Shown piece by piece: positions 34,849 to 45,488 of a stretch of 64,000 bases of DNA (positions are counted from its first letter, which is position 1; each line of letters begins with the position of its first letter). Source of the DNA: Bubalus kerabau. Lineage: Eukaryota > Chordata > Mammalia > Artiodactyla > Bovidae. The position numbers were made by a program, and so were the translations under genes. Location: assembly GCF_029407905.1 (NCBI RefSeq), contig NC_073633.1, positions 28,162,501-28,226,500 on the forward strand. The letters are read 5' to 3'. Under the pieces are notes generated by a model, which saw nothing but the letters and a program-made list of their open reading frames with translations, did no database searches and was not told the origin of the DNA.

Positions 34849-34854
34849 GTGGAC
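34849..34854. repeat. Left target-site duplication of solo LTR
   Basis: GTGGAC, matching 36165-36170. Confidence 0.88.
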
Positions 34855-36164
34855 TGCTGGGAGCCGGCATATTGCATATTGAGTGAGGATCTGTAATAGC
34901 TCAACTGGAATTCTATCACTGCCGGGAGCCAGCGTGAGGCACTCCGCCCATGACAAAGGTCATGAGGAAGGAGGCTCGGCATACGCAAAGGCGGGATCGA
35001 GCCTCAGGAGTCCCCATGGAAATTCTCGAGCATCTACCCCCAAAACCAGAGTCTGCCTACTTTCTGCTTTGTGCTTTCACCTACACCTCTGACTTTACGG
35101 GGGGCTGTCTCCCACTACCTCTCTCTGGAAAGAGAGTTAGCTTACAGCTCCAGTTAATAATTCCTGGATGTGACAGTGTTTCAACCTACAAACTCCTTTG
35201 GAAATCCTCTAGCCTGCCTGAATGGGTTTTTCCGGCCACATGTGATTGTTCAGAGCCTCCTAACTGTGAGAGGCAGGAGATGTTCTAAACTGCCTAAACA
35301 CAGATTCCTTTGAGTAGTTAAAAGATTGATTAGAAAATGTATTGGTGAAGGGTTTTTCACTTGTTGGGCCAATGTTTGCTGCTAAGTCTCCATACTCCTT
35401 ACCTACTGTGTCCTTGGCAGTGTATTGATTGATATAATGGGTGTATAGAAATGTAAAATGCAGCTTTGTCCAATGCTTTTTTGGAGGCTGGTGCCTGACT
35501 TTGGAATAATCACCTTTAGAGAAAAATAAGTTTCTTAAAATGTTAACAGGCCTCCGGGCCAGAAGATGATGTCAATCACCTGAACTTTTGCATATGATAA
35601 GTTTGAAAGCCTGGCTTAGATTAGAACCAGGAACTGCTGTCCTTGCATGACTCCACCCCTTCCCCCATTATCCTCTATGCATACCTTAAGGTATAAAAAC
35701 TACTTTGGAAAATAAAGTGCGGGCCTTGTTCACTGAAACTTGGTCTCCCCATGTCACTCTCTCTCCCAAATTCCAGCTGAGTGTCCATCTGGAGCGCGGA
35801 TGTCCTCTGCGGCCATTTATTTGCCTGGGCTTCTAAGACCCACTTGAGAAGGTGTCTAAGGTGGGGCACCTTCCGCTATTCGAGAGGGCGCCTGCGGCCT
35901 CCGTGGTCAGAGCTAACCTGGTGTCACGGGTTATATTGATTTTCTGCGTAAACCAAGCCACTCAGCTTCTTTTCTCCACTGAATTTTCCTACTGAGCTAT
36001 CCTTATTTCAGCCGCTTTTCTCCACTGAATTTCCTCACTGAGCTATCCTTATTCTATTACTCTTTGTATCCTTAATTAAAGTGTAATTAAGCAGTTATTC
36101 CCTGACCCTCGCCTAGCCGTCTCTCCTTCGAATACCCTGGATCAGCCGGGGCTGGTCCCCGGCA
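34855..36164. mobile_element. Solo endogenous-retrovirus LTR
   Basis: A 1310-bp LTR without internal retroviral genes. It begins TGCTGGGAGCC and ends GGCTGGTCCCCGGCA, giving TG...CA ends with inverted-repeat character. The sense orientation is plus by its TATA-like GTATAAAAAC at 35691-35700 followed by AATAAA at 35711-35716. A second TGCCGGGAGCC lies at 34920, and a stretch of about 43 bp (TTTTCTCCACTGAATT...) is repeated at 35969-36056. The 6-bp target duplication fits a class II (ERVK-like) integrase. It is the product of LTR-LTR recombination that deleted the provirus. The family name (BTLTR1-like) is a guess. Confidence 0.85.
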
Positions 36165-36170
36165 GTGGAC
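36165..36170. repeat. Right target-site duplication of solo LTR
   Basis: GTGGAC, identical to 34849-34854. Confidence 0.88.
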
Positions 36171-37260
36171 CTTTGTTGGCAAAGTGATGTCTCTGCTTTT
36201 TAATATGCTGTCTAGGTTTGTCATAGCTTTCCTTCCAAGGAGCAAGTGTCTTTTAATATCATGGATGCAGTCATCTTCTGCAGTGATTTTTGAGCCCAAG
36301 AAAATAAAATCTATCACTGCTTTCACTTTTTCCCCATCTATTTGCATTAAGTGTTGGGACCCCAGATGCCATGATCTTAGTTTTTTGAATGTTGAGCTTG
36401 TCACTGTCCTTCACTCTCATCAAGAGGCTCTTTAGTTACTCTTCTCTTTCTGCCGTTAGAGTGGTATCATCTGCATATGTGATGTTGTTGGTATTTCTCC
36501 TGGAAATCTTGATTCCAGCTTGTGATTCATCCAACCCAGCATTTCACATGATGTACTCTGCATATAATTTAAATAAGCAGGGTGATAGTATACAGCCTTG
36601 ATGTATTCCTTTCCCAATTTTGAATCAGTTTGTTGTTCCATGTCTGGTTCTAATTGTTGCTTCTTGACCTGCATACAGGTTTCTCAGGAGGCAGGTAAGG
36701 TGGTCTGGTATTCCTATCTATTTATGAATTTTCTGGTTTGTTTTGATCCACACAGTCAAAGGCTTTAGCATAGTCAACAAAGCAAATGTTTTTTCTGGAA
36801 TTCCCTTGCTTTTTCCATGATCCAGTGAACGGTCTAGTGGTTTTCCCTACTTTCTTCAGCTTAAGCCTGAATTTTGCAATAATGAGCTCATGATCTCAGC
36901 CACAGTCAGCTCCAGATCTTGTTTTTTCTGACTGTGTAGAGTTTCTCCATCTTTGACTGCAAAGAATATAATCATTTTGATTTCTGTATTAACTCTCTGG
37001 TGATATTCATGTGTAGGGTGGGCTCTTGTGTTGTTGGAAGAGGGTGTTTTCTATGACCAGTGCGTTTTCTTGGCAAAACTTTATTAGCCCTTCCCTGCTT
37101 CATTTTGTACTCCAAGGCCAAACTTGCCTGTTACTCCAGGTATCTCTTGACTTCCTATGTTTGCATTCCAATCCCTTATGATGAAAAGGACATCTCTTTT
37201 TTTGGTGGTATTTCTAGAAGGTCTTGTAGATCTTCATAGAACTGTTCTTCAAAGATCCCT
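36171..37260 (-). mobile_element. BovB LINE, continuation beyond the LTR
   Basis: RT-domain sequence to about 36830, then a jump (internal deletion) into the linker/endonuclease end at 36835-37250. The latter part is the paralogue of the older BovB at 15510-15655 plus 16933-17250. Confidence 0.82.
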
Positions 37261-39596
37261 TTAGTTTCCAGTTTAAACCTATCATGTCACCATCACTGAG
37301 ATATCCAGTCACCCTGTTCTGGGTCAAGTGCTTCCTCATATCCAAATCTTCTCCAAGGAGCCCTCTAAATAGTACACTCAGGAAGACAATAAAAGTTTAA
37401 GATGCTTCTCACAGTTAGGAAAGTTATGTCTCATTTCTCAAACATTAAAAAAATTGGAACAGTAAAATCTATCTCAAAGGATTTTGATATTTAAAGTAGA
37501 TAATGAATCGGAAATATATCCTACAGTGCCTGACATATAGTAAGGTCAATAAATACCAACTTTCTATATTCTACTAAAACCTCCTTTCTATTAATGCCCA
37601 GGCCTGTGACCTGATTTTTCAACTCCATATCAATTCAGTAATGGACGCTTCTAGGACATTTACTTAATCACTTTTTTTTCCTGGAGATAAGCATTATCTT
37701 TCCTTATTCTTTTGGTGTGATAGCCAGCTAGCTACACTGATACACTCAGGGTGCTGAAAAGACACAGATGGAACAGGTGAGGTTTGACTTTGATTTCCAT
37801 AAAAATAGTGAAATCAAGGACACCTTACATGTTTACTAGCTATTGGATATAATATTTCTGAATTCGATCTCCAAGATTTTGCCATTCTTATTAATGACTA
37901 TTAATAAGTCATTCTTATTAATGACTAAGAAGTGACTATTTTCACTTCTCTTTGATTTATGAGCTTTTAATATATTCTGCATTTGATTCCTTTTTCAGTA
38001 ATGTGTCTTGCATATCTAGCCTTCCAGACTGACACTGGCTTTCCACTCTCTTTAGCAGTGCTTTTTGATTAAAAAGACAATTTAAAAATATGCTTTCATG
38101 CTCATTGGAAGCTTCCTTGAAAGTTTTATTTGTTTGCTTTCTTTAAAAACTTTACAAATGCTTTCCTTTTTGCAATGCTATTACTTGTGATGAGAAGACA
38201 AGTATCATTCTTAACGATGTTTCCCAGAATACAACATATCAATTTCCCCTGCCTATTAACAGGGTTTTTTTACACTAAAATAGACCCTTGAATTTGTCTT
38301 CAACACCTTGCAAACTTCTGCCAAAATAACAGTGGTCAACTAACAGAATTCCTTATTCATCTTTACGACTTTCCACATAGCATTGCTCCTGAATAAGGAG
38401 CTTGTTTTATAGGAAATACAGTAGAACAGTGAGTAGAGGTTCTTGCTATGCTACGAGGTTATGGAATGGGTAATGGATGAGGTAGTTATAAATGCCAGTT
38501 ACAATCTTGTGGTCATTTGCAGTAACACAACCTAGAATATTTCTGAACTCATTTTCATTGTATATGAATATATTTATGTATACATTAGCCATTTTTAACT
38601 TCCCTCTCCTCTTTGCCTGCCTCTGGTAACAGAAAATGTGCTGCTACGAGTTAATCTTATATCTCATTGTATCTCTGTAGTAAAAATACAGGGTCAATTG
38701 GAGAGTGTGATTCAGCTAGAAGAGGAAAGAACATCACCCTTAAATAGATAAATGAACTTGGTATTCTCTTTGAAGGAGAGAGCTTGTTTTGGCTGAATAA
38801 AGAATAATTGCATCATATTAACAGGAAGCTTAGTTTTCCTGTGGTCCTTATTCAAAGTTGTGGTGTTCAAAGAGGTAATGATGAATGCTTAGTTAACAAG
38901 GAGGTAAGTTAACTAGTTAAGCTATTATGGTGGATTTGTACTGTCTGAACTTAATCTATTTCCCAGAATTTGCTTCTCTGTATTGTTCTGGGTTATGGTT
39001 GGCCATGAAAGAGATTTGTGTAAGATTTGGGAGGTACTTGTGATGAAGTAGTCATGTTTCTAGGTTCTGCAGGTTGGTTCAGGGCTCCAGAGACTATGGC
39101 AACTCATAATGTTGCTGCTGGTCTGATAGTTCAACTTATTGTTGACTCACAACTCCTAGATCTCCCACTAGATTTCTTACTCATGTTCTCTTTGTCTTTG
39201 ACCAAGTATGCTTGTAGCATGATGGCAAACTTCTGAAGTTCGCCCATTACTGTGAGCCTGAAGGAGGTAAGAGAAAGGCGAGTTTTAGTGTGTCTTGTGG
39301 GGTCCATTGTCCTCATGTACATGTCACAGCTTGTCCATGCTTTTTCCAGTTGGTCCACAGTTGGTCCACAGTTGGTCCAGTTGCCACATCCAACTTTCCT
39401 TCATAAATGGTACTTTAGTTGACTTACAGTGATCTCAAGCTCAAACCAAATACAAATATAATAGCTTTTATAGACTCTTCCACCAGCTCTAGCCCTGCCT
39501 GTGAATAATCCTTATAACTCATATCTTACTCTACATCACTGGTGGGTCTCCTCTGGATATGCCCTGACATGATGTCTAAGAGGAAACGACTGTATG
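37261..39596. other. Duplicated spacer upstream of the CDR2-less TRDV1 flank
   Basis: Paralogous to 17251-19480. No gene. A small 11-bp tandem repeat lies at 39348-39380. Confidence 0.6.
39348..39380. repeat. 11-bp tandem repeat, three copies
   Basis: AGTTGGTCCAC repeated at 39348, 39359 and 39370 (the last ends in AG). Absent from the paralogous DNA near 19310. Confidence 0.85.
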
Positions 39597-39812
39597 ATAA
39601 GTCGCTTCAGTCGTGTCTGACTCTTTGCAACCCCATAGACTGTAGCCCACCAACTTCCTCTGTCCAAGGGATTCTCCAGGCAAGAATATTGGAGTGGGTG
39701 GCCTTGCCCTCCTCCAGGGGATATTCCCAAACCAGGGATCAAATCTGTGTCTCTAATGTCTCCTGCATTGGCAAGCGAGTTCTTTACCCCTAGTGCCCAG
39801 GAAGCCCTAAAA
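39597..39812 (-). mobile_element. Bov-tA SINE
   Basis: Tail AAGTCGCTTCAGTCGTGTC and head end GTGCCCAGGAAGCCC in reverse orientation. Missing at 19500 in the other unit, so it is a post-duplication insertion. Confidence 0.82.
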
Positions 39813-40181
39813 GGAAAGGACTAAGGAAATGATTTTCATGATGATTTCAGATTCTAGACCCAGATTTGTGATGTAAGGATCATTAGGTGAAACTACCACT
39901 TTATATTATTGTGGAGCAAGTCTTCAAATTTAGACAACTTTACACATATTTTGTATGGTTGATTTAAAGTCAAAATTTCAAGAGGAGAATGTTATCAGTA
40001 GAGAGTTACTCTGGACACCTGTTTCCATATGTCATGGAAGGAAATTTTATTTAGAATTAAATCCTCTGATGCAGACCACAGATGAAGCAACCGCAGGACT
40101 ACCATTTCTTGTCTAGGATCTAAAGGTGTGTATCTCAGCTGTGGTCCTGCAGCAGAGGGGCTCTGTCTTATTAAACTCTGG

Positions 40182-40220
40182 GGTTTTTGTTCAGCTTTTC
40201 CTATTACCTTGAGCACTGTG
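40182..40220 (-). promoter_or_regulatory. 23-bp-spacer recombination signal of CDR2-less TRDV1
   Basis: Heptamer CACAGTG at 40214-40220, 23-bp spacer, nonamer ACAAAAACC at 40182-40190. Confidence 0.92.
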
Positions 40221-40758
40221 AGTTCAAAGAGAACACAGAAGTACTTTGCAGAATCTTCCAGTTGTAAGGTTGAAATCATGAGGCTAGAGGATTTAAGTGA
40301 TCTCTGAAAATTTATAGAGTAGTGGCCATCCCTTGTAAGGAAAATCATCTCTCCACTGGGAGGTTGCTTATACCAAAAAATGTTGTAACTGCTCCAACTT
40401 GTTTCACACCAACAGTTCACAATGACTGCCTCTCCAATCTGAGTGAATATGTCTGGTTGATCTTGAGTAACTTTCTGGGCTACACCAGATCCTGTGGAAA
40501 AAAATCAGAAAACAGAGATGAAGTAGTGAATAAAATAGTGTAGGAATTAGCCTCATTTCAGATCACATCCCCAAAAAACAAACTGAAATCCTAAGACTCT
40601 TGCTTTTCTCCAGTCCTCCTTTCCTCCCCAAGTCCCTGTGAAGCTCCACGTGCCTGTGTGCAGTCCTTTCACCCTGAACACGTGCACCCACATTTGGAAG
40701 CATCCCTACCAGAGAAGGTGAAGACCAGGAACACCCAGAGCAGATTGGAGAGCGGCAT
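40221..40758 (-). CDS. TRDV1: T-cell receptor delta variable segment, TRDV1 subgroup, open but lacking CDR2
   Basis: L-PART1 40710-40758 reads MPLSNLLWVFLVFTFS with donor GTAGGG. The V-exon 40221-40491 is 271 nt, exactly 27 less than the 298 nt of its paralogue at 19914-20211. It reads SGVAQKVTQDQPDIFTQIGE, then NCWCETSWSSYNIFWYKQ, SGEMIFLTRDGHYSINF, and LEDSAKYFCVLFEL. The nine missing codons span the CDR2 loop and part of strand C'' (paralogue residues IGQVSSSQN), so strand C' runs almost directly into strand D. There is also an extra Cys two residues after the first Cys. Frame, splice sites and RSS are intact, so it can probably rearrange, but the fold of the domain is doubtful. Confidence 0.87.
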
Positions 40759-40877
40759 GAGGCATGGAATCCCCTACACAAACATGCTCAGTTTTGCCTC
40801 AAGCTGAGAATTCAGTGTTTTTGTGTGCCTGGCAGTACATATGCATAATCCCTCAGTTCTTGTGTGACTCCTTCAAA

Positions 40878-40952
40878 CAGGAAATGATGTTTGTCATATT
40901 CACATGTCATGTGGTCTGTGTACAGATGAGAAAAAACGTCTGGCTCACCACA
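40878..40952 (-). promoter_or_regulatory. Conserved TRDV1 upstream block
   Basis: ETS-like GGAAAT at 40880 (core altered from GGAAGT), CATGTGGTC in place of the palindrome, and ACCACA at 40947-40952. Confidence 0.38.
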
Positions 40953-41164
40953 AACTTTTACTCTGTCTATTTTTCTTTCACTGGCAATTAAGTTAGGCTG
41001 ATCCTGAAAGGTGGGGGGAGGGTCAAAAAAGCAGGTAGTAATAAAGGTTTGAGCTGAGGCAATTGAGGAACAAACTAGGTTTCATTCACTGATACATATT
41101 CAGGACAATTATTTTGCCATCCCATTTAAAATACCATTTGCTTTCTGTTTTTAAACTTTTTATT

Positions 41165-43095
41165 ATAGTCAAAATGTTTGTCTGAGGAAGCCTTACACAT
41201 AGCTGAGAAAAGAAAGATGAAGAAGAAAAGAAGCAATATACCCATTTGAATGCAGAGTTCCAAAGAAGAGCAAAGAGAAATAAGAAAGCCCTCCTCAGTG
41301 ATCAATGAAAAGAAATAGAGGAAAACAATAGAATGGGAAAGACTAGAGATCTCTTCAACAAAATTAGAGATACCAAGGGAACATTTCATGCAAAGATGGG
41401 CACAATAAAGGACAGAAATATTAACAGAATATTTAACAGAAATATTAACAGAAGCAGAAGATATTAAGAAGAGGTAGAAAGAATACATAGAGGAACTATA
41501 CAGAAAAGATCTTCATGATGCAGAAAGCTATCATGGTGTGATCACTCACCTAGAGCCAGACATCCTGGAATGCAAAGTCAAGTGGGCCTTAGGAAGCATC
41601 ACTACAAACAAAACCAGTGGAGGTGATGGAATTCTAGTTGAGCTATTTCAAATCCTAAAAGATGATGCTGGAAAAGTGCTGCACTCAATATGCCAGCAAA
41701 TTTGGAAAACTCAGCAGTGGCCACAGGACTGGAAAAGGTCAGTTTTCATTCCAATCCCAAAGAAAGGCAATGCTGAAGAATGTTAGAACTATTGCACAAT
41801 TGCACTCATCTCACATGCTACCAAAGTAATGCTCCAAATTCTCCAATCCAGGTTTCAACAATATGTGAACCATGAATTTTCAGATGTTCAAGCTGGATTT
41901 AGAAAAGGCAGAGGAGCCAGAGATCAAATTGCCAACATCAGCTGAAACATCGAAAAAGCAAGAGAGTTCCAGAAAAACATCTACTTCTTCTTTATTGACT
42001 ATGCCAAAGCCTTTGACTGCATGGATCACAACAAACAAATTCTTAAAGAGATGGGAATACCAGACCATCTTACCTGCTTCTTGAGAAATCTGTATGCAGG
42101 TCAAGAAGCAACAGTTAGAACTGGACATGGAACAATAGACTGGTTCCAAATTGGGAAAGGAGTATGTCAAGGCTGTCTATTGGCACCCTGCTTATTTAAC
42201 TATGCAGAGTACATCATGAGAAATGCTGGACTGGATGAAGCACAAGCTGGAATCAAGATTGCCGGGACAAACATCAGTAACAAGATATGCAGATGACACC
42301 AGCCTTATGGCAGAAAGTGAAGAAGAACTAAAGAGCCTCTTGATGAAAGTGAAAGAGGAGAATGAAAAGTTGACTTAAAGCTCAACATTCAGAAAACTAA
42401 GATCATGGCATCTGGTCGCATCACTTCATGGCAAATAAATGAGGAAATAGTGGAAACAGTGGCTGACTTTATTTTCTTGGGCTCCAAAATCACTGCAGAT
42501 GGTGACTTCAGCCATGAAATTAAAAGATACTTGCTTCTTGGAAGAAAAGTTATGACCAACCTAGACAGCTTATTAAAAATTAGAGACGTTACTTTGCCGA
42601 CAAAGGTCTGTCTAATCAAAGATATGGTTTTTCCAGTAGTCTTGTATGGATGTGAGAGTTGGACTACAAAGAAAACTGAGCACTGAAGAATTGATGCTTT
42701 TGTATTTTGGTGTAGGAGAAGACTCTTGAGAGTCCCTTGGACTGCAAGGAGGCCCAAGCAGTCCATCCTAAAGGAAATCAGTCCTGAATATTCATTGGAA
42801 GGACTGATGCTGAAGCTGAAACTCCAATACTTTGGCCACCTGATGCGAAGAACTGACTCATTTGAAAAGACCCTGAAGCTGGGAAAGATTGAAGGTGGGA
42901 GGAGAAGGGGATTACAGAGATAGATGGACATCTGTCATCCATCCAGAGATGGATGACAGATTGGATGGCATCACTGACTCATGAGTTGGAGTAAGCTCCA
43001 GGAATTCATGATGGATAGGGAGGCTTCGTGTTCTGCAGTCCATGGTGTCTCAAAGAGTTGGACACAACTGAGCAACTAAAGTGAACTGAGGGAAA
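41165..43095 (+). mobile_element. BovB LINE, about 1.9 kb
   Basis: Plus-oriented, from the post-endonuclease linker to the 3' tail. 41538-41786 is open (VKWALGSITTNKTSGGDGI, WKRSVFIPIPKKGNAEEC). 42021-42296 and 42405-42686 cover later RT parts. The YADD region is out of frame (AAGATATGCAGATGACACC). Many frame breaks. Beyond its 3' end the flank is not the usual TRDV1 upstream flank, so the element marks a rearrangement joint. Confidence 0.88.
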
Positions 43096-43305
43096 CTGTG
43101 GGCACAAAATCACTGTTTAAATAAATATGTGCATGTTGAATAAAACTATTACTGGACTGTGACACCAGTAAGACAGAACAAAGTCTTATATATTTTAAGC
43201 AACTCTACTGAGGTATAAGTGACATTCCTTAAAGTTCATCCATTTTGAAATTCCAGTTTAATAATTTTAATAAATAATCCTTCATCCTCAATTATAGTTA
43301 TTCTC

Positions 43306-43330
43306 TATTTCCATGCCTGGCATGGAAATA
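43306..43330. repeat. Perfect 25-nt inverted repeat
   Basis: 12-bp arms TATTTCCATGCC and GGCATGGAAATA around a single T, next to a truncated BovB at 43331. Confidence 0.85.
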
Positions 43331-44419
43331 CCATGCCTGGTAGAGGAGCCTAGTGTGCCACAGTCCATGGGATCACAAAGAATCCGACATGGTTTAGTGA
43401 CTGAACAGCAACAACAACATTAGCAGGAAGCATAGCTTGGCTATGGTCTTTATTCAAAAGCTGTTAAAGAGTACAGGTGGATGCCAAGTTAACAAAAAGG
43501 GTACTGTAGTAGCTTTGATCTATCTTAACTAACTGGAAGTATCTTTCCCAGAATGTGCTTCCCATATTGTTCTGGCTTAGGGTTGGCCACAAAAGAAATT
43601 TGTGTGACATTTGGAAGGTCGTTGTGATGAAGCGGCCACAGTTTTTATGTTTGGGTTGGTGCAGGGCTCCAGGGACTGTGGTTACTCACAGGTGTTCTTC
43701 CTGATCTGATAGCTCATTGTTGACTCACAGCCCCTCCACTTCCTACCAAACCTCCTCTTCATTTTCTGTTTGTCTTGGGCAAAGTATGTATGCAGCATGA
43801 TGCCAAATGACACCCACTTCTCCTAAGCTCACTCTCTACTGTGAGACTGAAGGAGGTGAGGCATAGACAAGTTTTAGTGTGTCTATGTGGGTTCCATTAC
43901 CCTCATGGTTCTAGTGTGTCCTTATGAGTCACAGTTTGTTTATGCCTCAGTCTCTCCCTAACTTTGCTCTAGTTGATTAACAGTGAATTCAGTCTCAACA
44001 CCAGATACAAAGATAACAGCTTCGTATACACTCTTCCACCAGATCTAGCAATTGCCCGAGTTTTAATCTTCATCACTAATTTCTTATTTGATACCATTAG
44101 TGATCTGCTTCTCTGATTGTACCTTAAGTAACACAAGTCTAAGAAGAAAGGACTAAGGAAATGATTTTCATGATGATTCCAGATAACTATACCCAGATTT
44201 GTGATGTTAGTGTATTTTAGTGAAACTGTCACTTTTAATTAACTTTAGAGTAAGTTTAGACAACTTTACACATGTTCTGTATGATTAATTTAGTCAAAAA
44301 TTCAAGAGGAAAATGTAAACAGTAGAAAGTTACTCTGGACATAGAAGAAGCTTTAATTTAGAATTAAATTCTCTGATTCAGACCACACGTTAAGCAATCA
44401 CATGATTACCATTTCTTGT

Positions 44420-44519
44420 CTGGGGTCTGCAGGTGTGCATTTCAGCTGGGGTCCTGCAGCAGCGGACCTCTGGGGTCTGCAGGTGTGCATTTCAGCTGGA
44501 GTCCTGCAGTAGCAGAGCT
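44420..44519. repeat. 50-bp tandem duplication downstream of TRDV1 RSS
   Basis: Two copies starting CTGGGGTCTGCAGGTGTGCA at 44420 and 44470. Other TRDV1 flanks have one copy. Confidence 0.85.
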
Positions 44520-44536
44520 CTCTTATTAAGCTCTGG

Positions 44537-44575
44537 GGTTTTTGTACGTCTTTTCCCATTACTTTAAGCACTGTG
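44537..44575 (-). promoter_or_regulatory. 23-bp-spacer recombination signal of long-CDR3 TRDV1
   Basis: Heptamer CACAGTG at 44569-44575, 23-bp spacer, nonamer ACAAAAACC at 44537-44545. This is the same signal as other copies, so the extra bases lie inside the V-exon. Confidence 0.92.
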
Positions 44576-45176
44576 AACTTCCTTTGTAACTGTTCTTTTA
44601 CTTGAGAGCTCCCTAAGAGCACAAACGTACTTTGCTGAGTCTTCCAGCTGTAACGCTGAAATGGTGAGGCTGATGGATTTATATGCTTTCTGGAAGTTTA
44701 CAGAGTAGCGGCCATAACCTGCATTCCCGTGTTCTGAATTTTGATGAATAAGGAGAGTCATCTGTCCCCTGGGAAGCTGCTTGTACCAATAAATGGAGTA
44801 GTAGTATGTGAACCAACCTATTCCATACTGACAGTTAAAAATGACTGACTGCCCCACTTGGCTGATTATGTCTGACTGGTCTTGAGTAACTTTTTGGGCC
44901 ACACAAGATCCTGTGGAAAATGTGAGAAAACAGAGCTGAAATAGTGAACAAAATAATGCAGAAATTAATTTTGGACTGACTCAAATATTTATAACCCAAA
45001 CAGAAATCCTAAGACACTTGCTTTTCCCCAATCCTCATTTCCTCCCCAAGTCCCTGTGAAGCTCCACGTGCCTGTGTGCAGTCCTTTCACCCTGAACACG
45101 CACACACATGTTTGAAAGCATCCCTACCAGAGAAGGCGATGGCCAGGAACCCCCAGAGCAGACTGGAGAGTGACAT
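44576..45176 (-). CDS. TRDV1: T-cell receptor delta variable segment, TRDV1 subgroup, with long germline CDR3
   Basis: L-PART1 45128-45176 reads MSLSSLLWGFLAIAFS with donor GTAGGG. The V-exon 44576-44910 is 335 nt and fully open: SCVAQKVTQDQSDIISQVGQ, first Cys in FNCQYGIGW, a CDR1 two residues longer than at 19.9 kb, IYWYKQLPRGQMTLLI, a complete CDR2 region, and LEDSAKYVCALREL. After CALREL it continues SSKRTVTKEV before the heptamer. 45 nt follow the second Cys codon, against 14 in the intact copy at 19.9 kb. Splice sites and RSS are canonical. It would encode a delta V domain with about ten extra germline CDR3 residues. Odd residues: YVC for YFC and an extra Cys near the mature N-terminus. 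Confidence 0.9.
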
Positions 45177-45295
45177 GAGGATGGATTCTGTACATAAATG
45201 TGTTTAATTCTGCCTCAAGCTAAGAATTCAGCATCTTTAAGTGCCTAACGGCACATATACATGGCACCTGGTTCCTGTGTGACTCCTCCCCCAGA

Positions 45296-45369
45296 CAGGA
45301 AGTGGGGTTTGTCATGTTCATAGACCAGCTTGTCTGTGCCCAGATGGGAAAAAGTCTGGCTCACTACAA
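45296..45369 (-). promoter_or_regulatory. Conserved TRDV1 upstream block
   Basis: ETS core AGGAAGTG at 45298-45305. The palindrome is reduced to GACCAGCTTGTC and the RUNX-like site to ACTACA. Confidence 0.4.
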
Positions 45370-45488
45370 ACCTTTACGTTGTCTACTTGTCTTTCCCTGG
45401 TCATTAAGTTTGGCAGATCCTGAAAAGGGGCATGAAGAAAGCAATTAATATTAAAGGTTTGAACTGAGGGAAACTGCAGGTTAAACCG

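Larger units (their letters stand above)
43096..44536. other. Spacer before the 44.6-kb TRDV1, with BovB scrap
   Basis: 43331-43430 is the last 100 bp of a BovB copy whose longer form is at 57838-58198. From 43430 the sequence is paralogous to 58200-59300. No gene seen. Confidence 0.6.
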
